Source: UBA1672 sp963977495 (GTDB taxonomy: Bacteria > Pseudomonadota > Alphaproteobacteria > Micavibrionales > Micavibrionaceae). Taken from it: 64,000 nucleotides of DNA. Where the stretch lies: the NCBI GenBank assembly GCA_963977495.1, contig CAXBOT010000001.1, forward strand, positions 310,001-374,000. The letters are read 5' to 3'. The position numbers were made by a program, and so were the translations under genes. A model generated the notes under the pieces. It did not search any database. It had not been told where the DNA came from and saw nothing but the letters and a program-made list of their open reading frames with translations. This document shows positions 51,408 to 60,335 of the stretch, one piece after another; position 1 is the first letter of the stretch, and each line of letters starts with the position of its first letter.

Positions 51408-53207
51408 ATGAAAAAACTGATTGAGCGCATATTTCCTGTCGATGAGTTGATAGAGACCGTAAGGCGTTTTCCACTCTCGGTTATTTGTGCGCTCAGTATG
51501 TTTGTGGTGGCGATTTTACTCGTTCATGATGTGATCGATGAAAAAGAGGAACTGATCGCTCGTGTTTTTGCGATTTTGGGCTGCTGTTATCTTTGGTTTG
51601 GTATATCCAGACTTATTTCCGAGAGCCATAGCTGGTCGGTGGTTAAATATCTGATTGTTAGCGGTTTTATCGCGGCGTGTGTGGTTGCGCTGTTCGGCTT
51701 TTCCGATTTATGGACAATGCATTTAATCTTTGTTGTGCCTGCGTTGCTTTTGGGTCTGATGTTCGCGCCATATTTAACGAGCGGGGATGATCTGTCGTTC
51801 TGGTTTTTCAACCGTATGATGTGGTTTGGCGTGATTGTGTCCTATGTGGCTCTGTTCATGTTTGCAGGCGGATTGAGCCTTGCCCTCGTGGCTATTCACA
51901 CTTTGTTCGAAATTGAGATAAACCAAAAGGTTTATACGGATATCTGGTTGTTTGCCTCCATGGTTTTAGGGCCGCTTTATGCGCTTTCATGGGTGCCTAA
52001 GACATTTAAGTTTACTGAGGAAGACTGTAACGATCCGCCCGGTCTGCGCTTTATTGTAAACTGGATTTCCGCGCCGATGGTGTTTGTCTATTTGCTCATT
52101 TTATATGCGTATTTCATCAAAATCATTTTTATGTATGAAGTGCCTAACGGTTTGTTGGCCTATATGATTACGGGGTTCGCCGGTGCGGGGATTGTAACAT
52201 ATTTAATGGCGTGGCCGATGCGCGATAGAGGCTCGGTGCAGCTTCGTTTGTTTTATCGTATATTCTTTCCGGCCTTATTGATTCCTGTGGCATTTCATTT
52301 TTATGCGATATGGGAACGTGTGAGCGCGTACGGCATTACAGAGCAGCGTTATCTGATCTTACTATCCGCAGGTTGGTTTGCTGTTTTGGTGTTTGGTAAC
52401 CTGCGTTCCAAAATGCCGATTAAGGCTATTCCTGCGACGCTTTGTGTGTTGCTGGTTTTTGCGTCTTTTGGCCCGTGGGGCGGGGTGCATTTATCGGGCG
52501 TAAACCAGTTTTCGCGTCTGGAAAAACTGTTGGTGAAGCATGACCTTTTGCAAGAAGGAGAAATCATCGCAGCGCAGGAAGATATTCCCTTTGATGATCG
52601 CCAGAACATGAGTTCGATCATTGATTATTTGTGTCAATCTGGGCGTGATGCAATGCTGGAGCCATGGTTCAATAACGATAACGATAACGATAACGATAAT
52701 GATAATGATAATGTCGAAAAATGGTCATGTCATGGTGGTTATGATCTGACAGAGCAACTCGGTTTTGATTATATATCACGTTACGATAACCAGCTTCAGC
52801 AGCAAGAGCGTTTCTATCTTAATTCTCCCAGTGAGCAATATATGGATATTCGTCCTTATGATTTCATCATCAAGAAAGTGTCTATCTATCAACATTCCGA
52901 AAGCGAAGGCACGCTTTGGACACAGAAATGGACCGTGGATAGCGGCGCGCAAATTAAGATGGAATATGAAGGCGGCGTGTTGAAGGTTTTCGACAATCAA
53001 AATAAAATAGTTGAGGTGAGCGTTAACGAATATGTGGCTGATAAAGTTAAGTGGGAGCGCAACGATCAAACCTTATTGATAAAAGGCGAGAATGAACATG
53101 TGGTGTATCAGTTCTTTTTCTATTCCATAGATGGAAACGTTAAAGGCGAGACGCCGACGGTTGAAGGTATGAACTTCGATTTTCTTTATAGAGCGAAGGA
53201 TCAGTAG
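51408..53207 (+). CDS. DUF4153 multi-span membrane protein
   Basis: This 599-residue protein has about 11 hydrophobic segments in the first 390 residues and a soluble C-terminal domain of about 200. The repeated patterns SGDDLSFWFFNRMMWFGVIV, FEIEINQKVYTDIWLF and GPLYALSWVPKTF match the DUF4153 family, whose function is unknown. The C-terminal part contains an Asn-Asp repeat (residues about 422-435) and then strands such as IRPYDFIIKKVSIYQH. Its ATG follows the serS stop directly, so translation is coupled. In many alphaproteobacteria surE stands between serS and pcm; here this gene takes that place. Confidence 0.85.
   Translation: MKKLIERIFPVDELIETVRRFPLSVICALSMFVVAILLVHDVIDEKEELIARVFAILGCCYLWFGISRLISESHSWSVVKYLIVSGFIAACVVALFGFSDLWTMHLIFVVPALLLGLMFAPYLTSGDDLSFWFFNRMMWFGVIVSYVALFMFAGGLSLALVAIHTLFEIEINQKVYTDIWLFASMVLGPLYALSWVPKTFKFTEEDCNDPPGLRFIVNWISAPMVFVYLLILYAYFIKIIFMYEVPNGLLAYMITGFAGAGIVTYLMAWPMRDRGSVQLRLFYRIFFPALLIPVAFHFYAIWERVSAYGITEQRYLILLSAGWFAVLVFGNLRSKMPIKAIPATLCVLLVFASFGPWGGVHLSGVNQFSRLEKLLVKHDLLQEGEIIAAQEDIPFDDRQNMSSIIDYLCQSGRDAMLEPWFNNDNDNDNDNDNDNVEKWSCHGGYDLTEQLGFDYISRYDNQLQQQERFYLNSPSEQYMDIRPYDFIIKKVSIYQHSESEGTLWTQKWTVDSGAQIKMEYEGGVLKVFDNQNKIVEVSVNEYVADKVKWERNDQTLLIKGENEHVVYQFFFYSIDGNVKGETPTVEGMNFDFLYRAKDQ
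52671..52712 (+). repeat. Hexanucleotide tandem repeat coding Asn-Asp
   Basis: AACGAT occurs four times in a row, followed by AATGAT twice and a partial unit, within the DUF4153 gene. It encodes N, six ND pairs and N. The repeat is in frame (multiple of 3), so copy-number change would alter only linker length and not break the gene. Confidence 0.85.
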
Positions 53208-53211
53208 AAGT

Positions 53212-53904
53212 ATGAACATACAAGCCGCCAATAAACGTATTCGTTTGATTATGGATTTGCGTACGCAAGGGATTACAAATACAGACGTGCTCAGCGCGAT
53301 TGAGCGCGTGCCGCGTGATCATTTTGTACCTGTTTATTCCAAGGATCAGGCATGGGAAAATACCGCGCTGCCTATCGGTTTGGGGCAAACAATAAGCCAG
53401 CCTTACGTTGTGGCCTATATGACGCAGGCACTTCAGATATCAGATCGGGATAAGGTCTTGGAAATTGGTACGGGCTGCGGCTATCAGGCCGCGGTTATGG
53501 CGTATTTGGCGCGGCGCGTTTACACAATAGAGCGTCATAAGAACCTTTTGAAAGAGGCTGAACAGCGTTTTAACGAGCTTAAAATTCGCAATATTACAGC
53601 GATTGCGGCGGATGGTATGAAAGGGTGGCCGACGATTAACGGCATTGACCAAGCGCCCTTTGATAAAATCATTGTCACGGCGGCGGCGCGCGATAAACCA
53701 CCGCAAGCCTTGATTGATCAAATCAAAGTCGGCGGCATGATGATTATCCCTGTTGGCGGCGCGGGCGAGCAAATGCTCAAGCTCTATAAACGCGAGAGCG
53801 AGGACACTTACGCGGTGCGCGATGTCCTGCCTGTGCGTTTTGTGCCACTTTTGCCTGATATTACGGACGAACAAAACGATATGCACGTGGTTGCAAATTC
53901 ATAA
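53212..53904 (+). CDS. pcm: Protein-L-isoaspartate O-methyltransferase
   Basis: PCMT repairs isoaspartyl damage in proteins using SAM. The key blocks are VPRDHFVP, IGLGQTISQPYVVAYMTQAL near residue 60-80, the SAM-binding VLEIGTGCGYQAAVMAYLA near 82-100, and DKIIVTAAARDKPPQALIDQ. GGMMIIPVGGAGEQMLKLYK closes the domain. The length of 230 aa is normal. It lies 4 bases after the DUF4153 stop and 34 bases before the LysM/M23 gene, all on the + strand. Confidence 0.96.
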   Translation: MNIQAANKRIRLIMDLRTQGITNTDVLSAIERVPRDHFVPVYSKDQAWENTALPIGLGQTISQPYVVAYMTQALQISDRDKVLEIGTGCGYQAAVMAYLARRVYTIERHKNLLKEAEQRFNELKIRNITAIAADGMKGWPTINGIDQAPFDKIIVTAAARDKPPQALIDQIKVGGMMIIPVGGAGEQMLKLYKRESEDTYAVRDVLPVRFVPLLPDITDEQNDMHVVANS

Positions 53905-53938
53905 TGACCATCCATATATAGATGTGTATCATGGTCGC

Positions 53939-54979
53939 ATGAGCGTTCGTCTTATGTTTCTTATTTTAATGTCTTTTGGCCTTGCTGCGTGCGGCGGGGG
54001 TACGCTTGCGCCTGCTATACAGTACGGGCAATCCAGCGGCGCGGGCAGCGCAGGGGTTCATACGGTTGCGTCAGGTGATACATTATATAGTGTTGCCAGC
54101 AGATATAAGTTGCCGATGCGCGATATTGCGATTTTGAATAGGATGAAGCCGCCCTTTAAATTATATGAGGGGCAGCGCTTAAAATTACCCCCACCGCAAG
54201 AATATAGAGTTCAGCATGGTGATACCTTATATGGCGTGTCGCGGATGTTTGATGTAAATTCATCAGAGGTGGCGCGGATGAATGATATCAGTTCCCCTTA
54301 TATCTTAAAGCCCGGCCAGCTTTTGCGTCTGCCTAGTGTTGTGCGCAAGGTAAAGGTTGCCTCATCATCGAGCAGCGCGGCTGGTAAAACTGTAGCGCAA
54401 AATACTGGCGTTCAATCAGTCTCCGTTCCGGTGGTTGAAAAAACGGCACTGTCCACATCGTCCACGCCGCCACCACCAAATAAGCCATCCCAGCCAGCCA
54501 TCATCAAGGACGGTGTCCCTGTGCCGCAGGGCAAGCCGCGTTATGAGGCGCCGCAAAAGCCGATCAAGATAACCAAGGTCACAACCAAAACACCCAAACG
54601 TTCATCCAGTAAGTTCATGCGCCCGCTTGGCGGGAAAATCATATCGGGTTTCGGCCCTAAGAAAAGCGGCCTGCATAATGATGGTATTAACATTGCGGCT
54701 GCGCGCGGAACATCTGTTAAGGCGGCGGAAAACGGCGTGGTGGTTTATGTCGGTAATGCGCTCAAAGGCTCTGGCAACTTGATTTTGCTGCGCCATGAAA
54801 ATCAATGGATGACGGCTTATGCACATTTGGATAAAATGTCGGTGCGCAAGGGGCAAACAGTACGGCGCGGGTCAGTGATTGGCAAAGTTGGCTCTACGGG
54901 GTCTGTATCCACGCCGCAATTGCATTTTGAAGTGCGCCGCGGTACGTCTGCGCTAAACCCTACAAGATATATGGAGTAA
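53939..54979 (+). CDS. nlpD: NlpD-like lipoprotein with LysM and M23 domains
   Basis: MSVRLMFLILMSFGLAACGG gives a lipoprotein signal with lipobox GLAAC. Two LysM domains follow (HTVASGDTLYSVASRYKLPM and YRVQHGDTLYGVSRMFDVNS), which bind peptidoglycan. A Ser/Pro-rich linker comes next, then a C-terminal M23 (LytM) domain: GGKIISGFGPKKSGLHNDGI, AENGVVVYVGNALKGSGNL, MTAYAHLDKMSVRKGQTV and TPQLHFEVRRG. In canonical M23 the first site has H-x(n)-D, but here it is followed by GINIAA, with Asn in place of Asp, so it may act as an amidase activator like E. coli NlpD instead of a hydrolase. Earlier in-frame sequence lies inside pcm and is not used. Confidence 0.9.
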   Translation: MSVRLMFLILMSFGLAACGGGTLAPAIQYGQSSGAGSAGVHTVASGDTLYSVASRYKLPMRDIAILNRMKPPFKLYEGQRLKLPPPQEYRVQHGDTLYGVSRMFDVNSSEVARMNDISSPYILKPGQLLRLPSVVRKVKVASSSSSAAGKTVAQNTGVQSVSVPVVEKTALSTSSTPPPPNKPSQPAIIKDGVPVPQGKPRYEAPQKPIKITKVTTKTPKRSSSKFMRPLGGKIISGFGPKKSGLHNDGINIAAARGTSVKAAENGVVVYVGNALKGSGNLILLRHENQWMTAYAHLDKMSVRKGQTVRRGSVIGKVGSTGSVSTPQLHFEVRRGTSALNPTRYME

Positions 54980-54981
54980 TA

Positions 54982-56670
54982 ATGTTCGATCTTATTTTTG
55001 ATGCACTGTCCGCGTGGAACCAAATTGGCCTGTTGATTATGGGGATCGTCTTTTTGTTGATTGGCGGCGCTTTGGCCGGTTACGAAATCTATTGGCTGGC
55101 AAAAGCCAAAAGGGTAAAGGGGCGGATTACTGCCGTACGTGTGAAACAGGGGCGGCGCGCAAATACAAGCAGTTCATCACTGCGCAGAAAGCTTGAAAGA
55201 GATCGCGATGATGCTGCACGCGAGGATCTCGTTGCAGATGACGATAATGTCGGTGACGATGCGGCCAAGCCTATTGGCGGCCTGTTTATCTTGTTGTTTA
55301 TCGGCTTGCCGCTGATCTTTTCGGGGATCGGTGTCTATACGGGATATAAATATATAAATCTTGCGAATACAGGTGAGTATGTCGAGGCGACTATTGTTAG
55401 AAATGAAAGTAATCATGATAGCGATGGCGGTACGACCTATAATGCTGTTGTCGGGTTTAATGATCTAAACGGACGGTATTGGGAAAATAAAGACGGCATT
55501 AGTTACGGGAGTTCTCCGTCATATGAGCAAGGCTCGAAAGTCGGTGTTTATTACAACCCAAGCAATCCCAAAACATTCGCTATTGCTGATTTCTGGCACA
55601 ATATGGCTTTGGCTTTCATATTGGTTTTTGTTGGTATTGCGTTTATAGGCATCTTTGCACTGGCGGTCATTTATAATAAGCGGCAAGACGTGGATGAGAG
55701 TAACGATGAAGAGCAGGGCCCAGGGACAAAGAAGGACAAGCAAAACTTCGCAAACGAGTTGTATTACGCCGTGTTTGAATATCAGGCGCCAAACGGTAAT
55801 CGTATGGAACATGAGAGCGATATGGGCTCGAATTCGTTACTAAAAAAAGTGCCCGGAAGGCGCGTTACCCTGATGATGTTTCCGAAAAACCCCGAGAAGG
55901 TGCGCCGCCCGTCAGTAATATTGTTGATTTTCGGGGTGGTTTTTTTAATCCCCGGTGTGTTTATTCTGAATACCGTTTTTACGACGTTTGAAACCAATTA
56001 TATGACGGTTGTCTTGGTGCTGGCTGGGTTTGCTTTTCTGGCCTACAAAATCAAGAGCATCTTCAATCGTATTCCTGAAGAAGAATTTAAAAAAGGCTGG
56101 GCGGATCTAAAGAAAAATGGTGTGAATGTAACAACAACCAGTGGCGGTAGTTCAAAAAATGCACGTGTTTTGGATGCCTCTGAAATTGCCGCGCGCGTAA
56201 AGGTTCAGGCCAAACATACCTATATAGCAGGATATGTTTTACTCCTTATCGCATTGGGATTATCAGGCGGAGCGTATTATACGGGGCTTGATATGGTTGA
56301 TATGACCCAAAACGGAGTGCCCGCAAAAGGCAAAGTCGTTGATGTTAAAAGCCGTTATTCAAGCTCATCAAGCAGTAGCAGCAGCCGTTATACTTATTAC
56401 GCGGTTGTTAAGTTCACGGACATGAACGGGCGCGATGTGCGCTTTGAAGATAGCGTTGGTTCTAATCACCCCCTTCATAAAAAAGGTGATAAGGTCGATG
56501 TTTTATATAAGCTCGATAATGCCAAGAATGCGATGATTGATCGCGGTCTTTGGAATTGGGGGCTGAGTGGTGGCTTGGCATTTGGAGCTTTGCTCCTTTT
56601 ATGGATGGGGTTGCACAACCTTATGACAGCACGACGATTTGGTGGTGCGCGCTATCGTAGCCGCATGTAA
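54982..56670 (+). CDS. Membrane protein with two DUF3592-like modules
   Basis: This 562-residue protein has about seven membrane segments and two similar extramembrane modules. The first is YVEATIVRNESNHDSDGGTT then YNAVVGFNDLNGRYW, residues about 132-195. The second is GVPAKGKVVDVKSR then YTYYAVVKFTDMNGRDVRFE, residues about 443-490. Both end with the GxKVxVxYxxxNP/DNA pattern of DUF3592. A run of nine serines (residues about 458-467) lies in the second module. Function is unknown. It follows nlpD by two bases, so it is in the same operon, but a new promoter follows it before yajC. Confidence 0.8.
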   Translation: MFDLIFDALSAWNQIGLLIMGIVFLLIGGALAGYEIYWLAKAKRVKGRITAVRVKQGRRANTSSSSLRRKLERDRDDAAREDLVADDDNVGDDAAKPIGGLFILLFIGLPLIFSGIGVYTGYKYINLANTGEYVEATIVRNESNHDSDGGTTYNAVVGFNDLNGRYWENKDGISYGSSPSYEQGSKVGVYYNPSNPKTFAIADFWHNMALAFILVFVGIAFIGIFALAVIYNKRQDVDESNDEEQGPGTKKDKQNFANELYYAVFEYQAPNGNRMEHESDMGSNSLLKKVPGRRVTLMMFPKNPEKVRRPSVILLIFGVVFLIPGVFILNTVFTTFETNYMTVVLVLAGFAFLAYKIKSIFNRIPEEEFKKGWADLKKNGVNVTTTSGGSSKNARVLDASEIAARVKVQAKHTYIAGYVLLLIALGLSGGAYYTGLDMVDMTQNGVPAKGKVVDVKSRYSSSSSSSSSRYTYYAVVKFTDMNGRDVRFEDSVGSNHPLHKKGDKVDVLYKLDNAKNAMIDRGLWNWGLSGGLAFGALLLLWMGLHNLMTARRFGGARYRSRM

Positions 56671-56709
56671 TTTCAGGTGTATTTTTTAAAAGAACGTTGT
56701 TTCGCCCTC

Positions 56710-56737
56710 TTGCCTTTGACGCGATTATCTTTATAGT
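56710..56737 (+). promoter_or_regulatory. Predicted sigma-70-like promoter for yajC-secDF
   Basis: TTGCCT, a 16-base spacer, then TATAGT lie about 55 bases before the yajC ATG, within a 122-base gap that separates the DUF3592 gene from yajC. The match is reasonable but unproven. An AAGGAG ribosome site follows just before the ATG. Confidence 0.4.
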
Positions 56738-56792
56738 CGCGGTGTTTATGTTTGGTATTATCAAAAATTAAAAAGTAAAGGAGCATAAAACA

Positions 56793-57251
56793 ATGTTTAT
56801 TTCAAAAGCTTATGCCGCTGCCGCCGACAATGCAGACGCCCTCGCGGATATCGCAAATGCACCATCTGCAGGAGAGGCTGTGATGTTGAATTTGGGTCTG
56901 GTCATTGTTTTGGTCGGTCTGTTTTATGTGTTGCTGATTATGCCCCAGCAAAAACGCTTCAAGGAACATAGCAATATGTTGTCCGACCTTAAAAAAGGTG
57001 ATCGCGTTGTGACTGGTGGTGGTCTTGTCGGGAAAATCGATAAATTGATTGATGATAAAGAAGTTCTGGTTGATCTTGGTGGTGGCCTCAAAGTAACGGC
57101 GCTGCGCTCTATGATTCAGGGGAAAACCGATATCAAGCCGAAGGCTGTGGCGAATGACACACCTGAAAAGACAACCAAGGCATCAAAAGATAAAACGCCA
57201 AAAGACAAACCGTCAAAAGACAAAAAATCAAAAGATAATAAAAAAGCATAG
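56793..57251 (+). CDS. yajC: Preprotein translocase subunit YajC with Lys-rich tail
   Basis: YajC associates with SecDF in the translocon. One membrane helix (residues about 32-50, LNLGLVIVLVGLFYVLLIMP) is followed by PQQKRFKEHSNMLSDLKKGD and RVVTGGGLVGKIDKLIDDKE, the conserved cytoplasmic domain. The last 30 residues or so form a repeated Lys/Ser/Asp tail (KASKDKTPKDKPSKDKKSKD), which is not part of the usual 110-residue protein. The start has AAGGAG just upstream. secD starts 12 bases after its stop. Confidence 0.95.
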   Translation: MFISKAYAAAADNADALADIANAPSAGEAVMLNLGLVIVLVGLFYVLLIMPQQKRFKEHSNMLSDLKKGDRVVTGGGLVGKIDKLIDDKEVLVDLGGGLKVTALRSMIQGKTDIKPKAVANDTPEKTTKASKDKTPKDKPSKDKKSKDNKKA

Positions 57252-57263
57252 ATCGTAAGACCC

Positions 57264-58814
57264 ATGATTCAAATTGCCCGCTGGAAAATTTTTCTTATTC
57301 TCGCCGTATGTTTTTATGGCATTGCCTATAGTTCACCTAATCTGGTTAGTGAAAAAACACATATCTACATGCAGAGCTTGCCATCAATTTTACCGCACAA
57401 GACGGTGAATTTGGGGCTGGATCTACGCGGTGGTGCACATTTGTTGTATCAAGTTGATATGGCCAAGGTGTTTAAAGATCGCGCCGATAGATTCGAAGCT
57501 GATTTCAGTGATTTCACCAAAAGAAATAACCTGACGACGAAAAGTATCGCTGTGATTGATAAGGGCGTGCGTATTGAGGCCGGATCACCGGAAGAGGCAA
57601 GCACGCTTAAAGCGATGATCCGTAAAAATGACTCACGTTTGATTATCACAACTGATTCTGATGATGTGACGATTACTGTGTCGATGGAGGGTGATTTTGT
57701 TACGCAGGTACAAGATCAAATCATCTCACAGGTGATCGAAGTTGTGCGCCGTCGTATTGATGAAATGGGTACGACAGAACCGATTATTCAACGTCAGGGC
57801 GATGACCGCGTTGTTATCCAAGTGCCGGGCGCGAGCTCCGAAGAGGTGCGTGAATTGGTTGGTAAAACGGCTAAGCTGGGCTTTCACCTTGTCGGTGCGC
57901 AGGGGCGTAAGGGCTTTAGAGATGTCACATGGCCTTATGCCGATGAGCCGGGGCGTACGCTTAATGTAAAGAAGAACGCTATTATTGACGGCGATATGTT
58001 GGAAAACGCACAGCCATCGTTCAATCAGGCAGGACAGCCCGTGGTGAGCTTCCGTCTGGATGCGACTGGCTCACGGAAGTTTTGTGATGTAACGCGTAAA
58101 AATGTTGGCAAGCCCTTTGCGATTGTCTTGGATGAAGAGGTTATTTCTGCGCCGCGTATTAACGAAGCCATCTGTGGTGGTAGCGGTCAGATTTCAGGTG
58201 GCTTTGATGTTAAGGAAGCTAAGAACCTTGCGCTCTTGCTACGAGCAGGGGCGTTGCCTGCAAATCTTGAGGTTGTTGAAGAACGTACAGTCGGGCCGTC
58301 TTTGGGCGCTGACTCCGTTGCAGCAGGAAAAATCGCAAGTCTGATTGGTCTTGCTTTTGTTCTTGTCTTTATGTTGGTGGTTTATGGTTTTTTCGGTTTG
58401 ATGGCAAATATTGCATTGCTTGTGAATATCTCACTCATTCTTGCGATTTTATCCAGCCTTCAAGCCACGCTGACGTTGCCTGGTATTGCGGGAATTGTTT
58501 TGACCGTTGGTATGGCGGTGGATGCGAATGTTTTGATATTTGAGCGTATCCGCGAAGAGTTAGACGGTGGGCGTACGGCTGTATCTGCGATTGATGCAGG
58601 CTATTCACGCGCAATGTCTACCATTGTTGACTCGAATTTAACCACGCTTATTGCTGCGGCGATCTTATTTACATTAGGGACCGGACCGATTAAGGGCTTT
58701 GCCGTGACGATGGGCATCGGTATTATTACATCGTTCTTCTCGGCGATTATGGTGACACGTTTGCTTGTGGTGCTTTGGTTAAAAAGGGCAAAACCCAAGA
58801 CTGTGCCGATTTAA
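57264..58814 (+). CDS. secD: Protein translocase subunit SecD
   Basis: SecD uses the proton gradient to help pull proteins across the inner membrane with SecF. The first membrane helix is near residue 7-25, followed by the signature VNLGLDLRGGAHLLYQVDM, and the large periplasmic P1 domain with VVRRRIDEMGTTEPIIQRQG. The C-terminal RND-like bundle has GPSLGADSVAAGKIASLIGL, IVLTVGMAVDANVLIFERIR and REELDGGRTAVSAIDAGYSR. At 516 aa the length is normal for alphaproteobacteria. It is 15 bases upstream of secF. Confidence 0.98.
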   Translation: MIQIARWKIFLILAVCFYGIAYSSPNLVSEKTHIYMQSLPSILPHKTVNLGLDLRGGAHLLYQVDMAKVFKDRADRFEADFSDFTKRNNLTTKSIAVIDKGVRIEAGSPEEASTLKAMIRKNDSRLIITTDSDDVTITVSMEGDFVTQVQDQIISQVIEVVRRRIDEMGTTEPIIQRQGDDRVVIQVPGASSEEVRELVGKTAKLGFHLVGAQGRKGFRDVTWPYADEPGRTLNVKKNAIIDGDMLENAQPSFNQAGQPVVSFRLDATGSRKFCDVTRKNVGKPFAIVLDEEVISAPRINEAICGGSGQISGGFDVKEAKNLALLLRAGALPANLEVVEERTVGPSLGADSVAAGKIASLIGLAFVLVFMLVVYGFFGLMANIALLVNISLILAILSSLQATLTLPGIAGIVLTVGMAVDANVLIFERIREELDGGRTAVSAIDAGYSRAMSTIVDSNLTTLIAAAILFTLGTGPIKGFAVTMGIGIITSFFSAIMVTRLLVVLWLKRAKPKTVPI

Positions 58815-58829
58815 AAAAGGATTAGGATT

Positions 58830-59864
58830 ATGCGCGGAATAAGACTCATTCCAAATGACAGTAATGTAAACTTTATCGGCCTTCGCATGGCGGCCTTTGT
58901 GATTTCAACGATGATTGTTATCGCGTCGATCTTTCTGATCGCCCAAGATGGTTTGAATATGGGGATTGATTTCACAGGCGGTACAGTCATTGAAATTCGT
59001 ACACCTGAAACGCCGAACCTTGAAAATATGCGTACCTCATTGAATGCTCTGGGTTTGGGGGCTATTTCTATTCAGGAATTCGGGCAGGCTGATGATCTTT
59101 TGATCCGTTTACCGGAACAAAAAGAAAGTGAAGCGGAGCATGCAAAAAGAAAGCAGTGCATTGAAACCCATGTTGGTGAAACTGAAAAATGTCCGACGGT
59201 GAATGATAAAGCGATTTCATCTGTCAAAAAATCATTGGATGACACGTTCAACGGCGCAGAGATTGATTACCGCCGTATTGAATTCGTGGGGCCGCAGGTT
59301 GGGCAAGAGCTTAAACTTAAGGGGCTTTACGCCATCATCTTTTCTTTGTTAGGGATTATGGTTTATATCTGGTTCCGTTTTGAATGGCAGTTCGGTGTCG
59401 CGGCTTTGATTGCTCTGGCGCATGATTCAATTGCAACAGTAGGGTTGTTTGCCTACACCCAGATGGAATTCAACCTTTCAACCGTGGCCGCGATTTTGAT
59501 GATTGCCGGTTACTCTATCAATGACACGGTTATTGTCTTTGACCGTATTCGTGAGAATTTGCGTAAGTTCAAGAAAATGCCTTTGGATGAGCTGTTTAAT
59601 TTCTCTGTAAACCAGACGCTATCAAGAACCATAATGACATCGTTGACGACCTTGTTGGCGTTGGTGGCACTTTATACCTTTGGCGGGGAAGTTATACGCG
59701 GATTTGTGTATGCGCTGATCTTTGGGATTGCCGTTGGTACTTACTCATCGATCTTTGTTGCATCACCGATTTTGTTGATGATGAATATTAAGCGCGGCGT
59801 ATTGGGAACGGACAGCAAAGATAAGTCTGACCAATCCGCAGATACAGCCGAAGCGGCATCGTAA
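58830..59864 (+). CDS. secF: Protein translocase subunit SecF
   Basis: SecF partners SecD. An N-terminal membrane helix is followed by NMGIDFTGGTVIEIRTPE (the D1 motif), then a periplasmic domain with an added acidic-basic stretch (KESEAEHAKRKQCIETHV) containing two cysteines. The RND-like helices include VGPQVGQELKLKGLYAIIFS, ILMIAGYSINDTVIVFDRIR and LSRTIMTSLTTLLALVALYT. At 344 aa it is slightly longer than E. coli SecF. It is co-transcribed with secD and the next gene, which starts 10 bases later. Confidence 0.98.
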   Translation: MRGIRLIPNDSNVNFIGLRMAAFVISTMIVIASIFLIAQDGLNMGIDFTGGTVIEIRTPETPNLENMRTSLNALGLGAISIQEFGQADDLLIRLPEQKESEAEHAKRKQCIETHVGETEKCPTVNDKAISSVKKSLDDTFNGAEIDYRRIEFVGPQVGQELKLKGLYAIIFSLLGIMVYIWFRFEWQFGVAALIALAHDSIATVGLFAYTQMEFNLSTVAAILMIAGYSINDTVIVFDRIRENLRKFKKMPLDELFNFSVNQTLSRTIMTSLTTLLALVALYTFGGEVIRGFVYALIFGIAVGTYSSIFVASPILLMMNIKRGVLGTDSKDKSDQSADTAEAAS

Positions 59865-59874
59865 AGCCGATATC

Positions 59875-60264
59875 ATGGATGTCACCCCCTTTATAAAAGT
59901 AGGACAGCAAATCATTCAGGCATATGCCGGAGGTACCTTTAAGGTGAGCTCTGTGCTGTATGATCAACCAATTTGTGTGATGCCGGAAAAGACTGTTGTT
60001 TGGAATGTACCGCAAAATACGCCCATCACTGATATGACGATTGAACATTTCGATGTTGTGACGTGTCAAGCCAGTGACATTGATGTGGTGTTATTTGGCG
60101 CGGGCGCGACCATGGTGTTTTTACCACGCCCGTTAAAAGCGGCTCTCAAGGACGCTGGACTGCCTTCCGTTGATATTATGGACACAGGCGCAGCATGCCG
60201 GACATATAATGTCCTGATGGCAGAGGGACGCCGCGTTGCGTGCGTCTTGTTACCATTTAAGTAA
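59875..60264 (+). CDS. Mth938/NDUFAF3-like domain protein
   Basis: This is a 129-residue protein of the Mth938-like (DUF498) family, whose mitochondrial member NDUFAF3 helps assemble respiratory complex I. Recognisable blocks are TPFIKVGQQIIQAYAGGTFK, DVVLFGAGATMVFLPRPLKA and MDTGAACRTYNVLMAEGRRV. The biochemical role is unknown. Its place after secF is conserved in alphaproteobacteria and supports the identification. An NDUFAF6-like gene at 61.8 kb makes a complex I link worth noting. Confidence 0.88.
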   Translation: MDVTPFIKVGQQIIQAYAGGTFKVSSVLYDQPICVMPEKTVVWNVPQNTPITDMTIEHFDVVTCQASDIDVVLFGAGATMVFLPRPLKAALKDAGLPSVDIMDTGAACRTYNVLMAEGRRVACVLLPFK

Positions 60265-60335
60265 CGGTAAAGCTTTATTTGCAATAATGATTCAAATTGC
60301 GCTATTATTTAAAAAAATAACAAAGAGATTTCATT

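Noticed and set aside
53753..53938. N-terminal extension of the NlpD-like frame
   Set aside because: It lies inside pcm in another frame; the lipoprotein signal starts at 53939.
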